A model generated the notes under the pieces. The model was not told where the DNA came from. It did no database searches and worked only from the letters and a program-made list of their open reading frames with translations. DNA of 64,000 nt, from positions 133,499 to 197,498 of the forward strand of contig JAFRNM010000004.1 of the NCBI GenBank assembly GCA_017430135.1. The letters are read 5' to 3'. The translations under genes were made by a program, and so were the position numbers. Below, piece by piece: positions 6,958 through 14,802 of this stretch (position 1 is the stretch's first letter; each line of letters starts with the position of its first letter). The DNA is from Clostridia bacterium (lineage in GTDB: Bacteria > Bacillota > Clostridia > TANB77 > CAG-508).

Positions 6958-9900
6958 ATGGGATTAAGAATAATATACGGAAAAGCGGGGAGCGGTAAAA
7001 GTTCATTTTGCTTTTCAGAAATATCAAAATTATTAGATAAACAAGAAAATATTTTAATAATAACGCCAGAACAATTTTCGTTTACAGCGGAAAAAAAGTT
7101 AATGCAAGTAACACCTAATAATGCGGTAATAAATGCAGAAGTAATAACATTAAGCAGAATGGCGTATAGAGTAATGCAAGAGGTTGGAAATAGAGAAATT
7201 TCCAACCTTTCAGTTGATATGCCTAAAAATTTGGAAGAACCAGAAAGATTGACAAAAGCAGGAAAAGCGATGCTTGTGCAATCAATTATAGAAAAAAATA
7301 AAGATAAGCTTAAGTTTTTAGGAAAATCAACTGAAAATGTAGATTTATCTATTCAAGCAATTACAGAATTCAAAAAACATAAAATTACTACAGATTTAAT
7401 AAATGATAAACTTGAAAATATGCAAAATGAATATTTAAAGACAAAGCTAAATGATATGAAAATTATATACGAAAGTTTTCAAAATCAAATAAATGGTAAA
7501 TATTTAGATGATACAGATTTATTAACATATTTAGAACAAAATATTGAAAAGTCTGAAATAGCCAAAGATGCTGTAATTTACATAGATGAATTTATGGGAT
7601 TTACAAAGCAGGAATATGGAGTACTTGCAAAATTAATAAAACTTGCAAAACAAGTAACAATAACTCTTTGCATAGATACATTAAAGCCAAGTAGCAATCC
7701 GGTTGCAGATATATTCTATTCAAATAAACAAACATTATCTAAACTTTTAAATTTGTTAGAAGAAAATGACTTAAAATTAGATGAACCTGTTGAAATGAAA
7801 AATATGCATAGATTCAAAAATAATGAATTAAAAACTTTGGAACAAAATATTTTTAGCCCTAAACCCACAGTTTATGCAGAAAATGTGGAAAACATTCAAC
7901 TATTTTTAGCTAAAAACCAGTATTCTGAAGTGGAAAATGTTGCTACAAAGATTTCGCATTTAGTAAAACATGAAAATTATCGATATAAGGAAATTGCTGT
8001 TATTGCAAAAGATTTAGCAGGTTATTCAAGTTTGATTCGAGCAATATTTAACAAATATGAGATTCCTGTTTTTATAGATGAAAAAAGAGATTTAAACCAA
8101 AATGTTATTATAAAATACATTTTGTCTGTATTAGATGTAATAAGCAAAAACTTTTCTTATGAAAGTGTTATAAATTATATTAAATCTGGCTTCTCAGATT
8201 TAGATGATGAAGAAATTTTTAAACTAGAAAATTATTGCACTAAATGGGGTATTAAATATAACAAATGGAAGAAAGATTTTATATTTGATAAACAAACAAA
8301 ACCAGAAGAAATTGAAAGATTAAATGAAATTAGAAAACAAATAATAGAGCCTTTAGAAGAATTAAGAAAAAATTTAAAATCTCAAAAGCAAGCAGATAAA
8401 ATGTGTGCAGAGATTTATTCATTTTTAATGGAGCAAAACCTTGAACAAAAAGTCTTAAATAAACAACAAGAACTTGAAGATAAGGGACTATTAGATTTAT
8501 CAAATGAATATAAAAAAAGCTATGAAATAATTATAAATTTATTAGATGATATTGCAACTATATTTGAAGGTGAAAGTCTTTCAATAGAAAAATTTATAGA
8601 TAGTTTTAAAATTGGTTTAAGAAATAGTAGTTTAGGAAAAATTCCTGGAACTCAGGACCAAGTTATAGTTGGTGATGTAGAAAGGTCAAGAAGTAATAAA
8701 GTAAAGGCCATTTTTATAATAGGTGTAAATGATGGGATTTTCCCAAGTAACAACAAAGATGAAGGATTTTTTAACGATAGCGATAGAGAAAATTTAAAAG
8801 AAGAAGGTCTCGAAATTGCTAAAGGTACAATAGAAAATTTATATGAGGAAAATTTTAATATATACAAAGCATTTTCAACAGCAGAGGACAAGCTTTATTT
8901 ATCATATGCTTCAACCGATAGTGAAGGAAAAACACTTAGACCATCAGTTATAATAATTAAGCTTAAGAAAATCTTTCCAAAGCTTGAAGAAACAAGTGAT
9001 GTAGTAAATAAAAAATATGAAATTGTAAATTCAAAAGTAACATATGAGGAGCTTTTGGAAAATATTTATAAACTACAAAATAATGAAAAAATAGAACCAA
9101 TTTGGTATGAAGTATATAAATATTACAAAGAACAAAATGAATGGGATATGAATTTAAGAAATGACCTACTTGGACTAATTTACACAAATATTCCAAAAGA
9201 CATTTCAAAAGAAAATGTAGATAAATTGTATGGAAACACACTAAATACTAGTGTTTCAAGGTTAGAAAAATATAGAAGTTGTCCTTTTTCTTATTACTTG
9301 CAATATGGGTTAAACTTAAAGGAAAAGGAAGAATTGAAAATTCAAAGTTTTAATACAGGTTCATTTATGCATGAAACAATAGATACATTTTTCCAATATG
9401 TAAAACAGGAAAATATTGCATTGCCACAACTTTTAGCAGATGAAGAGTTAATAGAAAAACTAGTTGCTAAAATTATAGAGGAAGAACTTGAATTAAGCAA
9501 AAATATTGTGTTTACAGCAACTGCAAAATATAAAATTTTGGTTAGGCGTCTAAAGAAAATAGTTACAAAAGCATTAAAATTTATTATAGAAGGATTAGTT
9601 TATAGTGAATTTGATATTTCTGGAACAGAAGTAGAATTTGGAAAAAAAGGAGAGTATAAGCCTATAATCTTAAATCTTGAAAATGGAAAAAGAATTGAAA
9701 TTACTGGGAAAATTGATAGAATCGATACAGCACAAGATGAAACAGGAAGATATTTAAGAATAATAGATTATAAGTCTTCAGCTAAAAACATAGATTTAAA
9801 CCAAGTTTATGCCGGATTGCAAATTCAGCTTTTAACATATTTAGATGCAGTATGTAAGCAAGAGGATTTAATGCCAGCGGGGATATTATATTTTAGCTTG

Positions 9901-10356
9901 TTAGAACAAATGGTTAAGTCAGATAAAAAGATAACCGAAGAAGAAATAGAAGATGAAATTCGTAAAAATTTCAAAATGAAGGGGCTAATTTTAGCAGATG
10001 TAAAAATTATAAAATTACATGATAAAACATTACAGTCTGGGACTTCTAAAATAGTGCCAGCAAGTTTAACAACTTCTGGAGAAGTTAACAAAAGGTTTAC
10101 TTCTGGTGTTGGTAAAGAAGAATTCAATGTTTTACAGGAATATATTTATAAAACTATTAAAGATATTTCCAAGGAAATATTGAAAGGAAAAATTGATATA
10201 AAACCATATAATAAAAAAGGAAAAACACCATGCGAATATTGTTCATATAAAGCAATTTGCGGCTTTAATACTAAGAATTGTGATAACAAATATAACTATA
10301 TTCCAAGCCAATCTTCTGATGATGTTATTTTGAAAATGAAGAAAGACTTAACATAA
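6958..10356 (+). CDS. addB: ATP-dependent helicase/nuclease subunit B
   Basis: AddB is half of the AddAB helicase-nuclease that resects double-strand breaks for RecA loading. The 1132-aa frame starts at ATG 6958 with AAGGA ten bases upstream (ATG 6949 is too close to the SD). The Walker A GKAGSGKSS is at residues 7-15. The C-terminal RecB-type nuclease domain shows GKIDRID and IDYKSS. The 4Fe-4S cysteines are the SCPFSYYLQYGL cysteine and the terminal CEYCSYKAIC...C. AddA, normally the next gene, is not here; an LD-carboxypeptidase follows instead, so addA must lie elsewhere. Confidence 0.95.
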   Translation: MGLRIIYGKAGSGKSSFCFSEISKLLDKQENILIITPEQFSFTAEKKLMQVTPNNAVINAEVITLSRMAYRVMQEVGNREISNLSVDMPKNLEEPERLTKAGKAMLVQSIIEKNKDKLKFLGKSTENVDLSIQAITEFKKHKITTDLINDKLENMQNEYLKTKLNDMKIIYESFQNQINGKYLDDTDLLTYLEQNIEKSEIAKDAVIYIDEFMGFTKQEYGVLAKLIKLAKQVTITLCIDTLKPSSNPVADIFYSNKQTLSKLLNLLEENDLKLDEPVEMKNMHRFKNNELKTLEQNIFSPKPTVYAENVENIQLFLAKNQYSEVENVATKISHLVKHENYRYKEIAVIAKDLAGYSSLIRAIFNKYEIPVFIDEKRDLNQNVIIKYILSVLDVISKNFSYESVINYIKSGFSDLDDEEIFKLENYCTKWGIKYNKWKKDFIFDKQTKPEEIERLNEIRKQIIEPLEELRKNLKSQKQADKMCAEIYSFLMEQNLEQKVLNKQQELEDKGLLDLSNEYKKSYEIIINLLDDIATIFEGESLSIEKFIDSFKIGLRNSSLGKIPGTQDQVIVGDVERSRSNKVKAIFIIGVNDGIFPSNNKDEGFFNDSDRENLKEEGLEIAKGTIENLYEENFNIYKAFSTAEDKLYLSYASTDSEGKTLRPSVIIIKLKKIFPKLEETSDVVNKKYEIVNSKVTYEELLENIYKLQNNEKIEPIWYEVYKYYKEQNEWDMNLRNDLLGLIYTNIPKDISKENVDKLYGNTLNTSVSRLEKYRSCPFSYYLQYGLNLKEKEELKIQSFNTGSFMHETIDTFFQYVKQENIALPQLLADEELIEKLVAKIIEEELELSKNIVFTATAKYKILVRRLKKIVTKALKFIIEGLVYSEFDISGTEVEFGKKGEYKPIILNLENGKRIEITGKIDRIDTAQDETGRYLRIIDYKSSAKNIDLNQVYAGLQIQLLTYLDAVCKQEDLMPAGILYFSLLEQMVKSDKKITEEEIEDEIRKNFKMKGLILADVKIIKLHDKTLQSGTSKIVPASLTTSGEVNKRFTSGVGKEEFNVLQEYIYKTIKDISKEILKGKIDIKPYNKKGKTPCEYCSYKAICGFNTKNCDNKYNYIPSQSSDDVILKMKKDLT

Positions 10357-10403
10357 TTATAGCAACTAAATATATATTTAGTCATATGACAAGGAGGTAA
10401 ATA

Positions 10404-11333
10404 ATGAATAGAATTATTCCGTTAAAACTTAACAAAGGCGATACAATTGGCGTAATTGCACCATCTGATCCAATTATTGGGGAGAAAGTTGAAGAGGTAA
10501 TGCGTGCTAAGGAGATTATTGAAAGAGATGGGTTTAAAGTTAAGTTTGGTACACATCTTTTTAGCAATACTTGTGGTTATTCTGCAACAGCCAAAGAAAA
10601 AGCAGAAGATATAAATTCAATGTTTGCAGATAAAGAGGTGAAAATGATTTGGTGTGCAAAAGGGGGAAACAATTCTAATTCTGTTTTTGAATATTTGGAT
10701 TATGAATTGATAAAACAAAATCCTAAAATTATATGTGGTTATAGTGATATAACATCTTTAACCAATATGATTGCCGAAAAGACTGGATTAATTACATTTA
10801 GCGCAACAAATTTTAAAACAATTGCAACAGATGAAACAGAGTTTAGTTACAAAGAGGCATTAAATAGATTTGTAAATGGAAGTTTAGAATTTGGAATTGG
10901 AGAAAATGACAAATATCAAACTATACAAGAAGGTGTAGCAGAAGGAGAATTGATTGGTGGAAATATATTTTTAACAAAAGGGGTAACAGCAGGAAAATAT
11001 TCAGTTAATTTTGAAAATAAAATATTATTCCTAGAAGATTTAGGGTTTGAATCACCACCAGAAGTTGTAAGTAATAGTTTGTATTTTATGAAACAAAATG
11101 GAGTATTTGATATAATAAAAGGTCTATGGATTGGAAATTATGAAAGTAATACAGGAATTACATTGGAAAAGATAATAAAAGATGTTATTGGAGATGAATA
11201 TAGTTTCCCAATAATAAAATCAAATAATTTTGGACATACAGAAACCAAAACTGTTATTCCAATTGGCACAAAAGCTAGAATTGATACCTCAAAAGAAGTA
11301 AAAATAGAATTATTGGAAAATTGTGTTAAATAA
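10404..11333 (+). CDS. LD-carboxypeptidase (peptidase S66 / MccF-like)
   Basis: S66 serine peptidases remove the terminal D-Ala from murein tetrapeptides or cleave microcin-type adducts. The 309-aa length fits. The N-terminal half has GDTIGVIAPSDPI and WCAKGG; the nucleophile Ser is in CGYSDITSL. The C-terminal half carries the Glu in FLEDLGFESPPEV and the His in NFGHTETK, completing the Ser-Glu-His triad. A perfect AAGGAGGT precedes the ATG. It is followed directly by the cell-wall amidase gene cwlD, consistent with murein or cortex processing. LdcA and MccF activities cannot be separated from sequence. Confidence 0.88.
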   Translation: MNRIIPLKLNKGDTIGVIAPSDPIIGEKVEEVMRAKEIIERDGFKVKFGTHLFSNTCGYSATAKEKAEDINSMFADKEVKMIWCAKGGNNSNSVFEYLDYELIKQNPKIICGYSDITSLTNMIAEKTGLITFSATNFKTIATDETEFSYKEALNRFVNGSLEFGIGENDKYQTIQEGVAEGELIGGNIFLTKGVTAGKYSVNFENKILFLEDLGFESPPEVVSNSLYFMKQNGVFDIIKGLWIGNYESNTGITLEKIIKDVIGDEYSFPIIKSNNFGHTETKTVIPIGTKARIDTSKEVKIELLENCVK

Positions 11334-11344
11334 AAAGTTCTAAT

Positions 11345-11400
11345 AAAAAAATCTCTTAATATAATTTTTATAGAAACGAAAATTATATTAGGAGATTTTT
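11345..11400 (+). promoter_or_regulatory. Hairpin terminating the upstream gene and enclosing the cwlD ribosome binding site
   Basis: A stem of about 21 bp (AAAAATCTCTTAATATAATTTT with AAAATTATATTAGGAGATTTTT, one mismatch) is followed by TTTTTATT. The GGAG that serves cwlD (11391-11394, 9 nt before ATG 11404) is in the 3' arm, so folding would hide it. It may act as terminator for the carboxypeptidase gene and as a translation brake on read-through mRNA. Confidence 0.75.
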
Positions 11401-11403
11401 ATT

Positions 11404-12111
11404 ATGTTAGTGATTAGAAAAAAACAAATTATTCTTGCAACATTGTGTGCATGTTTATCAATCTTTACATTTATGTTTACAACAGCAAAAGAACCTGTAA
11501 AAGAAACTGTTTCTCTTCCAGTTTCAGGAAAAACAGTAATACTAGATGCAGGGCATGGAGTACCAGATGAGGGAGCTCAAAGTAGCAATGGAACAACAGA
11601 AGCGGAGTCAAACTTAAAAATTGCGTTAAAAGTACAAAATTTACTAGAACAAAGTGGGTGTACTGTTTTGCTAACTCGTTCAGATGAAAATGCAATTTAC
11701 GATATAGACAGCAAAACTTTGAAACAAAAGAAAATATCAGACATTCACAATAGAGTTAAAATTGGCAACGAAAGTAGTGCAGATGCCTTTGTTTCAATTC
11801 ATTTAAACAAAATACCACAAAGTCAATATTATGGCTGGCAAACATTTTACAAAGATGGAAATGCAGATGGAAAAAAACTAGCAGCTGCAATACAAAACAG
11901 CTTAAACAATGCAATAGACAAAGAAAACAACAGAGTATCCAAAACAATAGATAATGTGTACATTATAAAACACATAGAAATACCTACAACGATTGTGGAA
12001 TGTGGCTTTTTATCAAACCCAGAAGAAGAAAAACAATTGCTAGACGACGACTACCAAAACAGACTTGCATGGGGCATTTACAGCGGAATAATAAATTATT
12101 TTTGCGAATAA
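11404..12111 (+). CDS. cwlD: Germination/sporulation N-acetylmuramoyl-L-alanine amidase CwlD
   Basis: CwlD cleaves peptide side chains from muramic acid during spore-cortex synthesis, the first step to muramic-delta-lactam. The 235-aa protein has an N-terminal signal anchor (IILATLCACLSIFTFMF) and an Amidase_3 domain from residue 42. The zinc and catalytic motifs are DAGHG, the Glu in TEAESNL, SIHLN and VECGFLSN. Length and topology match CwlD. It is one of several sporulation genes in this stretch (spoIVFAB 1 kb downstream). Its SD is embedded in a hairpin. Confidence 0.9.
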   Translation: MLVIRKKQIILATLCACLSIFTFMFTTAKEPVKETVSLPVSGKTVILDAGHGVPDEGAQSSNGTTEAESNLKIALKVQNLLEQSGCTVLLTRSDENAIYDIDSKTLKQKKISDIHNRVKIGNESSADAFVSIHLNKIPQSQYYGWQTFYKDGNADGKKLAAAIQNSLNNAIDKENNRVSKTIDNVYIIKHIEIPTTIVECGFLSNPEEEKQLLDDDYQNRLAWGIYSGIINYFCE

Positions 12112-12121
12112 AAACTTGAAT

Positions 12122-12214
12122 TGGGGGATGGAATTTGGGGACACTCTTAAAAATCAAGGTTCTGTTTCTCAAAACCTTGATTTTTAAGAGTGTCCCCAAA
12201 TTCCATCCCCAAAA
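12122..12214. repeat. Long perfect REP-like palindrome
   Basis: The arm GGGGATGGAATTTGGGGACA...CTTAAAAATCAAGG is mirrored almost perfectly after a 9-nt loop, giving about 38 bp of stem. The GGGACACTCTTAAAAA motif recurs in the palindrome at 58559. It is much more GC-rich than the flanks and lies immediately after cwlD. Confidence 0.9.
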
Positions 12215-12262
12215 TTCTGAATAAAAAAAGGAAAAAACTTCATAATATCATTAGGTGATGTT

Positions 12263-12520
12263 ATGAAGGTTTCTTTTATTAAATTTAAAGATGATAAAGA
12301 TAGATATAAAATTGCTAAGATGGTTGGTATGGATGTTTTTGAAATTAGTCGACCAGAGGATGTTGATAGGCAAATCGAAGAGCTTGAAAAGCAAAACTAT
12401 AATACTATTTTTATACCTAATAGTTTGGCAAGTTTTTCAGATGATATTGTTAGAAAATATAAAAATAATGAAAATTTAAAAATTATTATTACTCCATCAT
12501 CGAATAATTATAAATTATAG
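12263..12520 (+). CDS. Small protein resembling V-type ATPase subunit F (weak)
   Basis: This 85-aa soluble protein has a pattern like a small Rossmann-type fold: FIKFKDDKDRYKIAKMVGMDV, then NTIFIPNSLASFSDD, then LKIIITPS. That order (short strand, helix, IFI strand, terminal IIxxPS) resembles V/A-ATPase subunit F. No other ATPase gene is adjacent, so this is a fold-level guess. AGGTG lies 5 nt before the ATG. It may be co-transcribed with the next gene. Confidence 0.6.
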   Translation: MKVSFIKFKDDKDRYKIAKMVGMDVFEISRPEDVDRQIEELEKQNYNTIFIPNSLASFSDDIVRKYKNNENLKIIITPSSNNYKL

Positions 12521-12615
12521 AATAATAAATATATTTTCCTAGTTTGATTGTATAACTTATCATTTTTGGGCAATAATTTAAATAATAATAATTTGAATTT
12601 TCAGGAGTGATTGGG

Positions 12616-12939
12616 ATGAATGTTAGTAATATGAAAAATATGGTTGTTTTGAAAAATTTGCCTTCTAATATTATAGATGAGGCTATTGTTGTTTTAAAAA
12701 GTAATACAAAAGTTAAAAATTTAGAAAAGATTGAAAATTGCAAATCTTCTGGTTCAAATAGTGATAAGAAAAACGATAATCAATATGTTCTAAAAGAGGC
12801 AGAAATGCTTGTTTCTGATTATATTGCAAAAATTGATGAAAATAAAAAGCCAGCAAAAAAGGTTAATGTAAAACGCCTTAAAGCTGTTGCATTTATTTCT
12901 TCCGCTGTGGCTTTTTTGGAATTTTTGTTATTAGTTTAA
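12616..12939 (+). CDS. Hypothetical C-terminally anchored protein
   Basis: This 107-aa frame is unrecognised. GGAG eight bases before ATG 12616 sets the start. The N-terminal half is MNVSNMKNMVVLKNLPSNII, followed by a polar lysine/serine-rich linker and a single C-terminal helix (LKAVAFISSAVAFLEFLLLV), suggesting a tail anchor. The stop codon is already inside the left arm of a palindromic element. Its partner may be the preceding small gene. Confidence 0.65.
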   Translation: MNVSNMKNMVVLKNLPSNIIDEAIVVLKSNTKVKNLEKIENCKSSGSNSDKKNDNQYVLKEAEMLVSDYIAKIDENKKPAKKVNVKRLKAVAFISSAVAFLEFLLLV

Positions 12940-13080
12940 AAGCATATATATTATTTTTAAATTCCGCGTAAGCGACCAACCGGAGCGAAGCGCAGGGCGA
13001 CTGGAACAATTTACATAATAGTATTTTTTAATATGGAAATTGCGACACCAAGGAATTAAAAAATAATATATATGCTTTTT
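12938..13080. repeat. Palindromic intergenic element A
   Basis: AT-rich arms AAAAGCATATATATTATTTT (12938-12965) and their complement (13052-13079) enclose an 86-bp GC-richer core. The core begins GCGTAAGCGACCAACCGGAG and ends GGAAATTGCGACACCAA. The core ends match those of element D (reverse complement) and part matches element F (TAGTATTTTTTAATA). The arms differ in each copy. Confidence 0.85.
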
Positions 13081-13149
13081 GATTAGTAAGTAATAATATA
13101 AAATAACCAAGCATATAGTTAAGAGAAAAAGAAACACAGGAGGAAAAGT

Positions 13150-14088
13150 ATGGAAAGAACAATGTCAGTGGAAGAGAAGATTAGAAGAGCAGAAGAAATA
13201 TATGCAAGGCGAAATAACGATAGTTATACAAATACAGCTAGAGTCAGGGTTAATGGCAAAGAAAAGAAAGATGTTAAGGTTTTTAAAAAGCTTTTTATTC
13301 AAATTATAATTTGTCTTTTTATTTATGGGGTTTTTTATTTGATAAAAAATAGTGATTACATATTTTCAGAAGATTTTGTAAATAAGGCAAAAGAAGTGCT
13401 TTCTTACGATACAAATTTTGGAGAGCTATATAATAATGCTAAAAATGCAGTAATTGGCTTTTTTAATAAAGATGAACAAGCAGATACTCCACAAGAAAAT
13501 ACTGAAGAGCAAAACAATAAACAATCTGCAGAATCTCAAAACAATGCAGATAATCAAAATGGAGAAAAAATTGAAAATCAAAATGCAGGAAATGAAGAAA
13601 ATGTAAATACAACACAAGAAGGAATTGGCGGGGCAGTGGAAAAAAATGAAGCACAGCCAGTGCTTTCAGAGGAAGAACAGGAAATTCAGACTATTAAAAA
13701 TACGGCATCATTTATAAAACCTATAGAAGGAACGATTAGTTCAAAATTCGGGTTAAGAAACCCAACAACTCCAACAGTTCCTAAAAATCATACTGGAACT
13801 GACATTGCAGCAAATACAGGAACTAAAATAAAAGCTGCAACAGATGGAGAGGTTGTGCTTGCCTCATCAGAAGGAGACTATGGTAATCATTTAAAAATTC
13901 AAATTGGGCAGGTTAGTATAATATATGCACATTGCAACAAATTGTACGTAAAGCAAGGTGACAAAATTACACAGGGGCAGGAAATTGCCGAAGTTGGCTC
14001 AACAGGAAATTCAACAGCTCCACATTTACATTTTGAGATTCGTTTAAATGAAAAGCCAGTTGATCCGCAGAAAATTCTAGAATTATAA
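13150..14088 (+). CDS. spoIVFA: SpoIVFA-like M23-domain membrane protein
   Basis: SpoIVFA holds and inhibits the SpoIVFB protease in the outer forespore membrane until the sigma-K checkpoint fires. This 312-aa protein has a cytoplasmic N-terminus, one transmembrane helix (LFIQIIICLFIYGVFYLI, about 48-65), a long Asn/Gln/Glu-rich linker (about 110-175) and a C-terminal LytM/M23 domain (IKPIEGTISSKFGLRNP; HTGTDIAANTGT; HLHFEIR). The identification rests mainly on its position: the stop is 13 nt before the spoIVFB start. As an isolated gene it would be called an M23 peptidase. AGGAGG precedes the ATG. Confidence 0.83.
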   Translation: MERTMSVEEKIRRAEEIYARRNNDSYTNTARVRVNGKEKKDVKVFKKLFIQIIICLFIYGVFYLIKNSDYIFSEDFVNKAKEVLSYDTNFGELYNNAKNAVIGFFNKDEQADTPQENTEEQNNKQSAESQNNADNQNGEKIENQNAGNEENVNTTQEGIGGAVEKNEAQPVLSEEEQEIQTIKNTASFIKPIEGTISSKFGLRNPTTPTVPKNHTGTDIAANTGTKIKAATDGEVVLASSEGDYGNHLKIQIGQVSIIYAHCNKLYVKQGDKITQGQEIAEVGSTGNSTAPHLHFEIRLNEKPVDPQKILEL

Positions 14089-14101
14089 AATGGGAGGTAT
14101 A

Positions 14102-14761
14102 ATGAGATTTAGAATAGATTTAAAAATATTTGCATTTATATTAATATTTATAATTACAAAACAAATTGAAATCTACTCAGTGATGATGGTATTTGCAATA
14201 ATTCACGAACTTTCGCACATGTTAGTAGGAATTATTCTAGGATTTAAACCCGAAAAAATAGAACTAAATCCTCTTGGACTTTCACTTGCATTTAAACCTA
14301 ATTATGATGACTATAATTTAAAAATTAGAAATGCAAATGCTTTTGAAATAAAGAAAATAATAGTAGCATTAGCTGGTCCAATTGTAAATTTAGCGATTGC
14401 TGTTTTTGTAGGACTTTTTGCTACGCCAAGTATAATTGTAAACATAATTTTTTATGCAAATTTACTAATTGCAATTTTTAACTTATTACCAATTTACCCT
14501 TTAGACGGAGGGAGAGTATTAAAAGGGATTTTACATATAATTTACGGTAAATGGAAAGCAAAAAAACTTATAAATGACATATCTTTTGCAATTACAATTA
14601 TTTTAACAGCAATTTCTAGTATCGCAGTTTTTTATTATAAAAACTTTGCAATTGTTGCAATTATTGCGTATTTATGGATTATAGTTTTAAGGGCAGATTC
14701 TATTTATAAAAAAGAGCTCATTTTATACAAAATTTCTCTTGCAAATATTATTAAAAAATAG
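14102..14761 (+). CDS. spoIVFB: SpoIVFB-like intramembrane metalloprotease (M50)
   Basis: SpoIVFB is the site-2-type protease that releases active sigma-K from pro-sigma-K. The 219-aa protein is mostly hydrophobic with about six membrane segments. The zinc motif is HELSH (FAIIHELSHMLVGIILGF) and the third ligand lies in LPIYPLDGGRVLKG, the NPDG-like motif. GGGAGG 5 nt before ATG 14102 makes this start better than ATG 14090, which lies inside the SD. It forms an operon with spoIVFA. BofA and a BofC-like protein, other members of this checkpoint, are also in the window. Confidence 0.92.
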   Translation: MRFRIDLKIFAFILIFIITKQIEIYSVMMVFAIIHELSHMLVGIILGFKPEKIELNPLGLSLAFKPNYDDYNLKIRNANAFEIKKIIVALAGPIVNLAIAVFVGLFATPSIIVNIIFYANLLIAIFNLLPIYPLDGGRVLKGILHIIYGKWKAKKLINDISFAITIILTAISSIAVFYYKNFAIVAIIAYLWIIVLRADSIYKKELILYKISLANIIKK

Positions 14762-14802
14762 TAAACTATTATTAAATAAATAGAACGGAAAGGAAGCAAA
14801 AG

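Noticed and set aside
12938-13080. tRNA or structured RNA gene in the GC-rich island
   Set aside because: No cloverleaf or CCA-type acceptor stem; the core matches other palindromic elements.
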